From: Klebsiella pneumoniae
GTDB lineage: Bacteria > Pseudomonadota > Gammaproteobacteria > Ga0077536
Assembly: GCA_945862315.1 (NCBI GenBank)
Contig: CAMAXW010000024.1
Coordinates: forward strand, 1-53,529
Direction of reading: 5' to 3'
Length of the DNA: 53,529 bases
The notes under the pieces are model-generated. The model saw only the letters and a list, made by a program, of their open reading frames with translations. It did not search any database and was not told the origin of the DNA. The number at the start of each line of letters is the position of its first letter. Within the stretch, counting starts at the first letter, position 1. Both the position numbers and the translations under genes were made by a program. Shown one piece after another: positions 40,012 to 48,479 of the stretch.

Positions 40012-41610
40012 ATGAGCGATGCAATGGCACATGACGATGCCCACCACGGTTACCGGCCCGGCGGCATGAAGCGCTGGCTGACCACGACCAATCACAAAGA
40101 TATCGGCACCCTCTATCTGGTGTTCTCTTTGGTCATGTTTTTCATTGGCGGCGCGATGGCAATGATTATCCGTCTGGAACTTTTCCAGCCGGGTCTGCAG
40201 TTCATCAATCCGCAGTTCTACAATTCCATGGTCACCATGCATGCGCTGATCATGATCTTCGGCGCGGTCATGCCGGCGTGGACCGGCTTTGCTAACTGGT
40301 TGGTGCCCTTGATGATCGGGGCACCGGATATGGCGCTCCCGCGACTCAACAACTGGAGTTTTTGGATACTCCCGTTTGCCTTCACCTTACTGCTCAGTAC
40401 TTTGTTCATGCCGGGCGGCGCGCCCGCCGGTGGCTGGACCATGTATCCGCCGTTGGTACTCCAGACCGGCGATGCGTTTCCGTTCCTCATCTTCGCGGTG
40501 CATTTGATGGGCGCCTCCTCTATCGCCGGTGCCATCAACATCATTGCGACCGTCTTTAATCTGCGCGCACCCGGCATGACGCTGATGAAACTGCCGCTGT
40601 TTGTGTGGACGTGGATCATCACCGCGTTTTTGTTAATCGCGGCCATGCCGGTGCTCGCCGGTGCCGTCACCATGCTGCTCACGGACAAATTTTTCGGCAC
40701 CTCGTTCTTTAGCGCCGCTGGTGGTGGTGATCCGGTGATGTTCCAGCATATTTTCTGGTTCTTCGGTCACCCTGAGGTGTACATCCTCATCCTACCGGCT
40801 TTCGGTATTGCCTCGTCCATCATCCCAACCTTCGCGCGCAAGCCCTTGTTTGGCTACAGCTCGATGGTCTACGCGTCCGCGTCTATCGCTTTTCTGTCGT
40901 TTATCGTGTGGGCGCATCACATGTTTACGGTGGGCATGCCGCTCGCCGGCGAGCTGTTTTTCATGTACGCCACAGTGCTCATCGCCATCCCCACCGGGGT
41001 GAAGGTGTTCAATTGGGTGGCCACCATGTGGCAGGGCTCTATGACCTTCGAGACGCCCATGCTGTTCGCCATCGCCTTTGTGGTGCTGTTCACCATTGGC
41101 GGCTTCTCGGGCCTGATGCTCGGCGTAACACCCGTGGATTTCCAATACCACGATACGTATTTCGTGGTGGCGCATTTTCATTACGTGCTGGTCACCGGCT
41201 CCATTTTCGCCATCATCGCCGGGACTTACTTCTGGCTGCCGAAATGGACTGGGCACATGTACGACGAGAGCTTGGGCAAACTGCACTTTTGGTTGTCCAC
41301 TATTTCGGTGAACGTGCTCTTTTTCCCGCAGCATTTTCTGGGCTTGGCCGGCATGCCACGCCGCATCCCGGACTACTCAGTTCAGTTTGCCGACTGGAAC
41401 ATGGTGTCTAGTATTGGCGGTCTGGTGTTTGGTGCCTCGCAACTGCTCTTCGTGATCTGCATCATTAAGTGTGCCCGCGGCGGCGTGAAAGCCACCGCGC
41501 AGGTTTGGGAAGGTGCGCATGGGTTGGAGTGGACGCTGCCTTCGCCGCCGCCTTTCCACTCGTTCTCGGTGCCGCCTGATCCGGCCACCATCGAAGGCGG
41601 CATGCGCTAA
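40012..41610 (+). CDS. coxA: cytochrome c oxidase subunit I
   Basis: Catalytic heme-copper subunit: reduces O2 to water and pumps protons. Twelve helices in 532 residues. The heme a ligand His is in TMHALIMIFG, and the CuB His-Tyr pair with the proton-path Glu is in GHPEVYILILP, so it is an A1-type pump. The CuB pair is VWAHHMFTVG, the heme ligands HFHYVLVTG. The D-channel Asp (GAPDMALPRLNNW) and K-channel Lys (IPTGVKVFNW) are both present. It lies 58 bp after coxB. Confidence 0.97.
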   Translation: MSDAMAHDDAHHGYRPGGMKRWLTTTNHKDIGTLYLVFSLVMFFIGGAMAMIIRLELFQPGLQFINPQFYNSMVTMHALIMIFGAVMPAWTGFANWLVPLMIGAPDMALPRLNNWSFWILPFAFTLLLSTLFMPGGAPAGGWTMYPPLVLQTGDAFPFLIFAVHLMGASSIAGAINIIATVFNLRAPGMTLMKLPLFVWTWIITAFLLIAAMPVLAGAVTMLLTDKFFGTSFFSAAGGGDPVMFQHIFWFFGHPEVYILILPAFGIASSIIPTFARKPLFGYSSMVYASASIAFLSFIVWAHHMFTVGMPLAGELFFMYATVLIAIPTGVKVFNWVATMWQGSMTFETPMLFAIAFVVLFTIGGFSGLMLGVTPVDFQYHDTYFVVAHFHYVLVTGSIFAIIAGTYFWLPKWTGHMYDESLGKLHFWLSTISVNVLFFPQHFLGLAGMPRRIPDYSVQFADWNMVSSIGGLVFGASQLLFVICIIKCARGGVKATAQVWEGAHGLEWTLPSPPPFHSFSVPPDPATIEGGMR

Positions 41611-41612
41611 GC

Positions 41613-41723
41613 GTGCCCCAGGTGGCACCCACCCCGCCCAGCAGGAGGGTTGTCGTGACGGCGATCCTGCTGGCCGCGATGGCCTTGTGTTTTTATGTTG
41701 TCTTTGTTCTGAGCCGATTTTAA
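41613..41723 (+). CDS. tiny single-helix membrane protein in the cox operon
   Basis: A frame too short for routine gene calling. From GTG 41613 it encodes 36 residues: a Pro-rich basic head (PTPPSRR) and one hydrophobic helix (VVVTAILLAAMALCFYVVFV) ending LSRF. From GTG 41655, which has a perfect AGGAGG six bases upstream, it encodes only the 22-residue helix. It fills the coxA-ctaG gap exactly. Position and shape resemble the cytochrome oxidase small assembly protein annotated between coxA and ctaG in betaproteobacteria. Start and function are uncertain. Confidence 0.6.
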   Translation: MPQVAPTPPSRRVVVTAILLAAMALCFYVVFVLSRF

Positions 41724-41726
41724 GCC

Positions 41727-42305
41727 ATGGACACTCCGCCGCTTAAACAAGCCAACAACCGCTTGGTGCTCCAATTGCTAGGGATCACGGCGCTGATGTT
41801 TGCCTTTGGCTATAGCTTGGTGCCGCTGTATAACGTGTTTTGTGAAATCACGGGTACCAACGGTAAAACGGGGCGGCTAGCGCCGGCTCAAGCGGCCTTG
41901 CTGGTGCCGGATGCGTCCCGCGAAATCACGGTAGAGTTTGTCACCAACGTAGGTGTCGGTTTGCCGTGGGATTTTCGTGCCGTAACGAGTAGCGTGCGGG
42001 TGCGTCCTGGGGTAATCACCCAGGTGGAATTTGAAGTGGGCAATCGCGCGACTCAGACGCTAGTTGGGCAAGCGGTGCCAAGCGTGGCGCCCAACAAGGC
42101 TGGGCGCTACTTCAGCAAGACAGAATGTTTTTGTTTCAGCCGGCAGCCGCTGGCCGGAGGCGAGAAAAAAGCCATGCCAGTGCGGTTTATTATTGATCCC
42201 AAACTGCCGGCTGACATCGAGACGGTGACGTTGTCGTACACCTTCTTTGAGGCACCGCCGAACGCCCAACAGGGTTCGGCAGCAGGGGACGCACCGAAAA
42301 CCTAA
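41727..42305 (+). CDS. ctaG: cytochrome c oxidase assembly protein CtaG/Cox11
   Basis: CtaG/Cox11 delivers copper to the CuB site of subunit I. One N-terminal helix (LVLQLLGITALMFAFGYSLV) is followed by PLYNVFCEITGTNGKTG with the conserved cysteine. An immunoglobulin-like periplasmic domain carries the copper motif KTECFCFSRQPL near residue 131. It is 192 residues long. The ATG is 3 bp after the tiny membrane protein, so the two are probably co-translated. Confidence 0.94.
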   Translation: MDTPPLKQANNRLVLQLLGITALMFAFGYSLVPLYNVFCEITGTNGKTGRLAPAQAALLVPDASREITVEFVTNVGVGLPWDFRAVTSSVRVRPGVITQVEFEVGNRATQTLVGQAVPSVAPNKAGRYFSKTECFCFSRQPLAGGEKKAMPVRFIIDPKLPADIETVTLSYTFFEAPPNAQQGSAAGDAPKT

Positions 42306-42361
42306 CTTTCGGTGGCGCTAGGGAAGAATCCGAAAAACTATTTTGAATATAGAGAGCCGTT

Positions 42362-43237
42362 ATGTCCGAAGCCCACGCGCATTACTACGTCCCAGAATCC
42401 AGTGGCTGGCCCGTTTTAGTCACCATTTCCCTGTTTGCCATCGTTGGTGGCGGCGCCCTCTGGCTTAACGAATATACGCCCGGGCCCATGATCGTGGCGG
42501 CGGGGTTTTTGGCGTTCTTCGTCATGCTGTTTGGGTGGTTCGGTGAGGTCATTCGCGAAAGCGAGAGCGGCCGCTATAGCCAGTGGGAAGATGTCAGCTT
42601 CCGCATGGGGATGATGTGGTTCATCTTCTCGGAGGTCATGTTCTTCGCCGCCTTCTTTGGGGCGTTGTTCTACTCGCGGGTGCTCTCAGTTGAATGGCTG
42701 TCGGGTGCGGGCGCGAAGGCGGCCACCCACGAATTTCTCTGGCCTAATTTCATGGCGGAATGGCCGTTGCTAAAACTTCCCAGCGATTACGGCTTCCAGT
42801 TGGCCAAAGACGTCATCCCCGCGTGGGGTGTGCCGGCCGTCAACACCGCGATTCTGCTGACCTCGGGCGCGACCGTCACTTGGGCCCATTGGGGTTTAAA
42901 GGCCAACAAACGCGCGCATCTCATTGTGGGACTGCTGTTCACGGTGGCGCTAGGTGCCTTCTTCGTCTACCTCCAGGCACTTGAATATGGGCACGCGTAC
43001 TCCGAGCTGGGTTTAACACTGAATTCCGGCATTTACGGGGCTACGTTTTTCTTGCTGACCGGCTTCCACGGTTTCCATGTGACCATGGGCACGCTCATGC
43101 TGTTCGTAATCCTGCTGCGCTCGATCAAAGGCCACTTCACCGAAGAGCATCACTTTGCCTTTGAAGCCGTGGCTTGGTACTGGCACTTTGTGGACGTGGT
43201 CTGGGTGGGTTTGTTTATCTTCGTCTATTGGATCTAA
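42362..43237 (+). CDS. coxC: cytochrome c oxidase subunit III
   Basis: Seven-helix accessory subunit that stabilises proton uptake by subunit I. The N-terminus AHAHYYVPESSGWPVL is typical, WFIFSEVMFFAAFFGALFYSR lies near 85, and the final helices contain LTGFHGFHVTMGTLML and AVAWYWHFVDVVWVGLFIFVYWI. It is 291 residues long. It is the last gene before a clear terminator, so the structural operon ends here. Confidence 0.96.
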   Translation: MSEAHAHYYVPESSGWPVLVTISLFAIVGGGALWLNEYTPGPMIVAAGFLAFFVMLFGWFGEVIRESESGRYSQWEDVSFRMGMMWFIFSEVMFFAAFFGALFYSRVLSVEWLSGAGAKAATHEFLWPNFMAEWPLLKLPSDYGFQLAKDVIPAWGVPAVNTAILLTSGATVTWAHWGLKANKRAHLIVGLLFTVALGAFFVYLQALEYGHAYSELGLTLNSGIYGATFFLLTGFHGFHVTMGTLMLFVILLRSIKGHFTEEHHFAFEAVAWYWHFVDVVWVGLFIFVYWI

Positions 43238-43261
43238 GCCGGGTCGCCAGACGTATTTTGT

Positions 43262-43287
43262 AAGGGCGCTCAGGGGCGCCCTTTTTC
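43262..43287 (+). terminator. Rho-independent terminator after coxC
   Basis: AAGGGCGC and GCGCCCTT pair over a six-base loop, followed by TTT and then CTT. It lies 25 bp after the coxC stop and ends the structural cox transcript ahead of the convergent DUF2909 gene. Confidence 0.85.
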
Positions 43288-43330
43288 TTGCGCAGTCCCC
43301 CGATGACGAGGCCCTACACCGCCAAAACAC

Positions 43331-43540
43331 CTAGTGCGGTTTGATAATTCCCAACTTCGCCAGCACCATCAACAGGATAAACAGCGCAATTGACAGTGCT
43401 ACGCGAATCGTCAGAGCCTTCACGGTCCCCGTGCCCTTACCTTTATTGCGAAACAGACTTCGAAACGCCATGCCCAAACTCACCACGATGGCAATCAGCA
43501 TGACGATGACAAAAAGGCGCAGGAAGGGTTGGTCTGACAT
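43331..43540 (-). CDS. DUF2909 twin-transmembrane protein
   Basis: A 69-residue protein with two helices (LFVIVMLIAIVVSLGMAFRS and VALSIALFILLMVLAKLGII) joined by a basic loop (NKGKGTGTVK). It matches the DUF2909 family, usually encoded between coxC and SURF1 in gammaproteobacteria. The function is unknown; an oxidase-assembly role is inferred from that constant location. It is transcribed toward coxC, and its start lies 14 bp from the divergent SURF1 start, so the two promoters must overlap coding sequence. Confidence 0.82.
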   Translation of the reverse strand: MSDQPFLRLFVIVMLIAIVVSLGMAFRSLFRNKGKGTGTVKALTIRVALSIALFILLMVLAKLGIIKPH

Positions 43541-43554
43541 AAGAGCGATACTTT

Positions 43555-44343
43555 GTGTTGAAGGTAGTCGTGCACTCTAAGCCCCCTGCGCCCGCCAAGC
43601 ATAGTGCCGGCTCGCGAGGGGGGCGCCTGCTGACGCTGGCGGTTGTGCTGGCGGTGGCCGCGGGACTGTGTGGTTTGGGAGTGTGGCAGCTCGATCGGGC
43701 CGGCCAAAAGCGCGCGCTCCACGCGGCGTACCTGCGGGTAGCCACTGCGCCACGCGTGGCATGGTCGGTGCTCGACGCGGCTAACGTGACGGATAAACTC
43801 TGGCGTGCGGTCGCGGCCACGGGTCACTATTTACCCGGTACGGTGTTGCTGGATAACCGCGTTCGGCATGGGCGCGTGGGTTATGACATTCTGACGCCCT
43901 TTAAACTGGCGAGCGGCCCGGTGGTGCTGGTGAGCCGGGGATGGGTGCCGGCCCCGGCGCAGCGCAGCGTCGGGCTGGCGCTCACACCGCCCGCGATCGG
44001 TGTCCAAACGCTGGCAGGCCGGCTTGCCCCGGCACCGAGTACCGGCATCTCCTTAGGCTCGCCCCAACCGCCAGAGGCACTCGACGCGTCGCGCTGGCGC
44101 GTGCAGAAGATAGATTTTGTTGCCTTAGGGGCCCCTCTCAATGCCGCGCTCGAGCCCTACTTGCTGCTCCTAGATGACGACCAGCCTGACGGCTACGAAC
44201 GCCGGTGGGCGCTGCCGGCCGCCGATGATGGAAAACACACCGCCTATGCCGTGCAATGGTTCACGATGAGTGTTGTCCTATTAATTCTCGCAGGCTATTA
44301 CCGCACCCGGCGCCACGGCGGTCCCCCTCTCCTTAAGCTTTAG
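43555..44343 (+). CDS. SURF1 family oxidase assembly protein
   Basis: SURF1 (Shy1) assists heme a insertion into subunit I. Two transmembrane helices flank a periplasmic domain: the N-terminal helix LLTLAVVLAVAAGLCGLGVWQLDRAGQKRAL near 25-50, and the C-terminal AVQWFTMSVVLLILAGYY. Family motifs include ATGHYLPGTVLLDNR and VLVSRGWVP. It has up to 262 residues from GTG 43555; another GTG a few codons on (before HSKPPAPA) is equally plausible. It is followed after 2 bp by the Sco-like gene. Confidence 0.88.
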   Translation: MLKVVVHSKPPAPAKHSAGSRGGRLLTLAVVLAVAAGLCGLGVWQLDRAGQKRALHAAYLRVATAPRVAWSVLDAANVTDKLWRAVAATGHYLPGTVLLDNRVRHGRVGYDILTPFKLASGPVVLVSRGWVPAPAQRSVGLALTPPAIGVQTLAGRLAPAPSTGISLGSPQPPEALDASRWRVQKIDFVALGAPLNAALEPYLLLLDDDQPDGYERRWALPAADDGKHTAYAVQWFTMSVVLLILAGYYRTRRHGGPPLLKL

Positions 44344-44345
44344 GC

Positions 44346-44948
44346 ATGCCCATGACATCTTCCTCAACTGCGTCCGGATTAAAACGAAATCGTGGGATTC
44401 TGCTGTTAATCGCAGGCTTATTCGGACTGCCCATCTTAGTCGCGTGGTTGTTAACGTCGGGTTGGGTTGAGATGGGTGGCCGCGGCCAACTCAACCATGG
44501 GGTTTTTATCCAACCCGCGTTGGATCTTGAAACGCTGCCGCTCGCACCGGGCAGCCAAGTGTTGCGCGAATTGCCCCCCGCTGACTGGGCGATGTTGTAC
44601 GTTGGAGCCGGCTCTTGCGACGATCTGTGCGTTCGAACACTGCACATATTGGCCACGGTTCGCAGCGTTATTGGCAACGAACTCACGCGTGTTTCGGTGT
44701 TCGGACTGCTGGCCAGTGCCAGCACGCCGCCGGTTGCGCAGGCGCCACTCCCGCGACTGCTGACCGATCCCGCCACGGTCTTGGCCATCGACGCCGCACT
44801 GCGCGCGCGCGGGGGGAGCGTTGCGTTGCCTCGTATCGTGTTCCTCGACTGGCGCGGCCAACTGATGATGAGCTTTGCGCCCGACAGCCCGCCAGCGGAC
44901 ATCAAACAGGACCTGAAGCGTCTTTTAAAAGCTTCTGCTATTCGGTGA
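44346..44948 (+). CDS. membrane-anchored Sco1-like protein
   Basis: A 200-residue protein with one N-terminal helix (ILLLIAGLFGLPILVAWLL) and a thioredoxin-like outer domain. AMLYVGAGSCDDLCVRTLHIL near residue 90 has the CxxxC spacing of Sco copper chaperones, and a C-terminal IVFLDWRGQLMMSF resembles a thioredoxin strand. I do not see the distal histidine that completes the Sco copper site, so copper binding is doubtful; a redox role is possible. It lies between SURF1 and ctaA, the usual place for this family in Pseudomonas. Confidence 0.72.
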   Translation: MPMTSSSTASGLKRNRGILLLIAGLFGLPILVAWLLTSGWVEMGGRGQLNHGVFIQPALDLETLPLAPGSQVLRELPPADWAMLYVGAGSCDDLCVRTLHILATVRSVIGNELTRVSVFGLLASASTPPVAQAPLPRLLTDPATVLAIDAALRARGGSVALPRIVFLDWRGQLMMSFAPDSPPADIKQDLKRLLKASAIR

Positions 44949-44953
44949 GTCTT

Positions 44954-45952
44954 ATGCTTTCTTTTTCCCGGATTTTCGCCCCGCTGCTGCTAGCGCTCGC
45001 GTTTTTGGTGGTGACTTTCGGCGCCTACGTGCGCTTAAGCGACGCCGGTCTGGGTTGCCCCGACTGGCCCGGTTGTTATGGCCAGCTGGTGGCGCCCGCG
45101 CAGGCGGCCGAGGTGACCAACCCGGAGCACCTAGCGGCGCGCCCACTGTCGACGCTCAAAGCCTGGCAGGAAATGATCCACCGCTATCTCGCTACCGGCC
45201 TCGGCTTCCTGATTCTCGTGCAAGCGGTTTTTGCTTGGCGAGCGCGCCGCAATCCGGCGCAGCCGCTCAGGGTGCCACTTTTGTTGGTGCCAGTGGTTTG
45301 CCTGCAGGGTCTGTTGGGCATGTGGACCGTCACCCTCCTGCTCAAACCGGTGGTGGTCACGGCCCATTTGCTCGGTGGGTTTAGCGTCGTCGCCCTGCTC
45401 GTCTGGCACTTATGCGCTGTCATGGCCCCGCGCGCGGGCCGCATTGGCGCGGGCTTAACGCCGTGGGTCGGGTGTGCGTTAGCTGCCCTCGCGGTGCAGG
45501 TGTTTTTGGGCGGCTGGACGAGCGCCAACTACGCTGCGCTCGCCTGCACAGACTTTCCCACTTGTCACGGTTCACTGTGGCCCACCATGAATTTTCGCGA
45601 AGGCTTCGTGCTATGGCGTGGCCTCGGCGTTAATTATGAGTTTGGGGTTCTAGACACGCCCGCGCGCACGGCGATTCATTTCACCCACCGGATTTGGGCA
45701 GTGTTCACCAGCCTCCTGGTAATTGCCGCCGCGGTTCAAGCGATGCGTACCCCTAGTTTGGCGGGGCCAAGAGTTGGCTGGTGTATACTCGCCGCCCTCA
45801 CCTTGCAGGTTTCGCTTGGCATTACCAATGTGCTGCGCGGGCTGCCACTCCCGGTCGCGGTTGCACACAACGGGATGGCGGCACTGCTGTTGGGAAGCCT
45901 GGTCACGCTATTGTATTTTGCGACCCGACCCTCGCCGTCCGCAGGTGATTAA
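44954..45952 (+). CDS. ctaA: heme A synthase CtaA/Cox15
   Basis: CtaA oxidises the C8 methyl of heme O to make heme A for the aa3 oxidase. Eight helices in 332 residues; motifs include VTFGAYVRLSDAGLGCPDWPGCYGQ near the start, KAWQEMIHRYLATGLG with a heme-ligand His near 75, TAHLLGGFSVVALLVWH near 138, FTHRIWAVFTSLLV near 240, and VAHNGMAALLLGSLVTLLY near 305. ATG 44954 is used; a GTG three codons earlier overlaps the upstream stop and is also possible. Confidence 0.94.
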   Translation: MLSFSRIFAPLLLALAFLVVTFGAYVRLSDAGLGCPDWPGCYGQLVAPAQAAEVTNPEHLAARPLSTLKAWQEMIHRYLATGLGFLILVQAVFAWRARRNPAQPLRVPLLLVPVVCLQGLLGMWTVTLLLKPVVVTAHLLGGFSVVALLVWHLCAVMAPRAGRIGAGLTPWVGCALAALAVQVFLGGWTSANYAALACTDFPTCHGSLWPTMNFREGFVLWRGLGVNYEFGVLDTPARTAIHFTHRIWAVFTSLLVIAAAVQAMRTPSLAGPRVGWCILAALTLQVSLGITNVLRGLPLPVAVAHNGMAALLLGSLVTLLYFATRPSPSAGD

Positions 45953-45956
45953 GATC

Positions 45957-46871
45957 ATGAACAACCCGCCGCTGCAAGCTGTCCACGCCACCTCTTGGCG
46001 CGACTACCTCGCGCTGTGTAAGCCGCGCGTGGTGTCTTTAATTGTTTTTACAGCCCTCATCGGCATGCTGCTCGCGAGCCCCACACTGGTGCCGCTCGAT
46101 CGCTTGCTCATCGCCACGTTGGGCATCGCGCTGGCGGCCGCCTCGGCTGCGGCGATCAACCACCTCGCTGACCACCGCATCGACGCCTTGATGGCCCGCA
46201 CGCAAAACCGACCCCTGCCGCAGGGCGAACTCTCACTACGGCAAGCGTTTGCGTTTGCCTTGGTGCTGGGGGCGCTGTCTATGTACTTATTGGTGGCGTT
46301 CATCAACACCCTGACGGCGGTGCTGACCTTTCTGTCGCTCATCGGTTATGCGGTGGTGTATACGCTATTTCTGAAGCATGCGACTCCGCAAAACATCGTG
46401 ATTGGAGGGGCTGCAGGCGCGGCGCCGCCGGTGCTGGGCTGGACCGCCGTGACCGGAACGCTAGACCCGCACGCCTTGCTGTTGTTTCTCATCATCTTTG
46501 CCTGGACGCCGCCGCATTTTTGGGCTTTGGCCATTTACCGGCGCACCGAATACGCCAAAGCCAATATTCCCATGCTGCCCATTACCCATGGGGCGGCTTT
46601 TACGCGGCTGCACGTGCTGCTGTACACCATCTTGCTGGTGGCGGTGACCCTGCTGCCTTTTGCAACCTATATGTGCGGCCCGATTTATCTGGTCGGAGCG
46701 CTGGTGCTCAATGCGGGCTTTTTGTTTTATGCGATTCGCATGCAGTTTAATGATAGCGATGAACTGGCCTACGCGACCTTCAAGTACTCCATTCTCTATC
46801 TGACCCTGCTTTTCGTCGTGCTGTTCATCGATCACTATTGGCCGTTAGCGCGTGCCGCTTTCGGCGCTTAA
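45957..46871 (+). CDS. cyoE: protoheme IX farnesyltransferase CyoE/CtaB
   Basis: CyoE adds a farnesyl group to protoheme to make heme O, the precursor for CtaA. It is a UbiA-type prenyltransferase with nine helices: LALCKPRVVSLIVFTALIGM near 17, the first Asp-rich motif NHLADHRIDALMARTQNRPLP near 63, and the second near YRRTEYAKANIPMLPITHG near 200. It is 304 residues long. AGGTGA lies 9 bases upstream of the ATG, and the gene begins 4 bp after ctaA. Confidence 0.95.
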   Translation: MNNPPLQAVHATSWRDYLALCKPRVVSLIVFTALIGMLLASPTLVPLDRLLIATLGIALAAASAAAINHLADHRIDALMARTQNRPLPQGELSLRQAFAFALVLGALSMYLLVAFINTLTAVLTFLSLIGYAVVYTLFLKHATPQNIVIGGAAGAAPPVLGWTAVTGTLDPHALLLFLIIFAWTPPHFWALAIYRRTEYAKANIPMLPITHGAAFTRLHVLLYTILLVAVTLLPFATYMCGPIYLVGALVLNAGFLFYAIRMQFNDSDELAYATFKYSILYLTLLFVVLFIDHYWPLARAAFGA

Positions 46872-47586
46872 GAGATCCCAGCCAGTCCCCCTCTCTCCGG
46901 TCGTGTGGGGATGGTTCCCGCCGCTGTTGGCCCTTATCGTGGTCAGCGTCAAAGCCCTTTCACCGGCCGTTTACCAGCGCTTTATTTTTGGCGAGCAAGG
47001 ACTCACCGAGCAACTCACGGCCCTAATTGGGTTGCTGGCGGTTTATCTTGGGGTGCGGGTGCTGCTGCTGGCGCGCCAGCAGCTACCTATCCTCGAAGTC
47101 TTGTGGCTGGGCGTGGCCACCTTAGGCTGCGTTTATTTGGCGGGCGAGGAAGTCTCCTGGGGGCAACAGCTCGTGCATTGGCAAACCTCGGAGACCTTTG
47201 CGGCGCTGAATCACCAACGCGAAAGCAATCTTCACAACATGAGCAGCTGGCTTAACCAGAAGCCGCGTATTTTGCTGGAGTTATGGGTGCTTGTGGGGGG
47301 GATTGCGCTGCCGGTGTGGCGCAGCCTAAGGAATAAACCCCTGCGCCCGGTGGCCGGCTTTGCTTACTGGTTCTGGCCGGGCCGGGAATGCTTGCCGACG
47401 GCGTTGCTGGCCATTTTTATTTTGTTTCCAAAGCGCTACCGGCAGTTATTTGAACTGCCGGGGCTGCTGGTGGAAGTCCACTGGAGCGAGTTACAGGAAT
47501 ATTATTTCGCGCTGTTTCTCGCGCTGTATTTGGCTGTGATTCTGCGGCGGCTTCAAGGCGCGCCGAATGTCGTCGCCGGCCGGTGA
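46852..47586 (+). CDS. integral membrane protein with GEEVSWGQ / NLHN motif
   Basis: I do not recognise a named function. The 244-residue frame starts at a GTG, overlaps cyoE by 20 bases, and has about six hydrophobic helices. The striking part is between helices: LAGEEVSWGQQLVHWQTSET followed by LNHQRESNLHNMSSW, rich in Glu, His and Asn. I believe similar GEEISWGQ...NLHN sequences occur in uncharacterised membrane proteins elsewhere, but have no firm family name. The overlap with cyoE suggests co-expression with heme A synthesis, which may be coincidental. Confidence 0.75.
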   Translation: MPLSALKRSQPVPLSPVVWGWFPPLLALIVVSVKALSPAVYQRFIFGEQGLTEQLTALIGLLAVYLGVRVLLLARQQLPILEVLWLGVATLGCVYLAGEEVSWGQQLVHWQTSETFAALNHQRESNLHNMSSWLNQKPRILLELWVLVGGIALPVWRSLRNKPLRPVAGFAYWFWPGRECLPTALLAIFILFPKRYRQLFELPGLLVEVHWSELQEYYFALFLALYLAVILRRLQGAPNVVAGR

Positions 47587-47587
47587 A

Positions 47588-48454
47588 CTAGGCCGAGGGC
47601 AGCAACCCTACCCAGTCGCCGCCCAGCGATTGGCGTAGCGTGCCGAACGCTTTGTGCTCTATCTGGCGAATTCGTTCGGCCGACACCAAATGCTTTTTCG
47701 CGAGCTCTTGTAGGGTCAACTTCGGTTCTTGTAACCAGCGGCTGGCCACGATGTCGCGACTGCGGGCGTCTAGACACGCCAGCGCCTGCGAGAGTTGCTG
47801 CACCCCATCCACGCCTTCCTCCAGGGCTTCGAGTTGTCGGGTTGGCTCAAAACGCCGATCCGCTAGGTAGTTGACTGGCGCAGCGCTGTCCTCGCCATCT
47901 TCCATCACGCCATCGAAAGCTTGGTCGTGGGCGCTCATGCGCTCTTCCATCAGGAGCACGGTTTTGGCGTCAACGCCTAGATCCTGGGCGATGACTTCCA
48001 CTTCCTGGGGGTTCATCCAGCCCGAACGCTGTTTGGCGCTGCGCAGGTTAAAGAATAATTTGCGCTGCGCTTTGGTGGTCGCCACTTTCACGATGCGCCA
48101 GTTCTTCAAGATGAATTCGTGGATCTCAGCCCGCACCCAATGCACCGCGAAGGAGACCAGCCGTACCCCCTGCGCGGGATCGAAGCGCTTGACGGCTTTC
48201 ATCAGGCCGATATTGCCCTCTTGGATGAGGTCGCCGTGCGGTAGCCCATAGCCCAGATAGCCGCGCGCCACGCGCACGACAAAGCGCAGATGCGACAACA
48301 CCAAGTGTCTCGCGGCGCCTAGATCATTGTGCTCGTGCAAACGCCGCGCCAGTACTTGCTCTTCCTCTAGGGAGAGCAACGGCACGCGCTGCACAGCCTG
48401 AATATAGGCGTCTAGTGAACCAACAGGGACCAGTAAATCAAGCGCGGTGTTCAT
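47588..48454 (-). CDS. rpoH: heat-shock sigma factor RpoH (sigma-32)
   Basis: RpoH directs RNA polymerase to heat-shock promoters. Region 2 is clear: RHLVLSHLRFVVRVARGYLGYGLPHGDLIQEGNIGLMKAVKRF (residues 49-91). The RpoH-specific box QRKLFFNLRSAKQ lies near 131, and region 4 ends LTLQELAKKHLVSAERIRQIEHKAFGTLR. It is 288 residues long with a strong AGGAGG before the ATG. A perfect CIRCE operator lies 25 bp upstream of the ATG. ftsE and ftsX, normally between ftsY and rpoH, are absent. Confidence 0.95.
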   Translation of the reverse strand: MNTALDLLVPVGSLDAYIQAVQRVPLLSLEEEQVLARRLHEHNDLGAARHLVLSHLRFVVRVARGYLGYGLPHGDLIQEGNIGLMKAVKRFDPAQGVRLVSFAVHWVRAEIHEFILKNWRIVKVATTKAQRKLFFNLRSAKQRSGWMNPQEVEVIAQDLGVDAKTVLLMEERMSAHDQAFDGVMEDGEDSAAPVNYLADRRFEPTRQLEALEEGVDGVQQLSQALACLDARSRDIVASRWLQEPKLTLQELAKKHLVSAERIRQIEHKAFGTLRQSLGGDWVGLLPSA

Positions 48455-48479
48455 GGGTAACCTCCTAGTGAGGTCAAGC

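Noticed and set aside
40792-41334. 180-codon minus-strand frame opposite coxA
   Set aside because: Antisense of a strongly conserved gene; His/Arg-rich product with no family resemblance.
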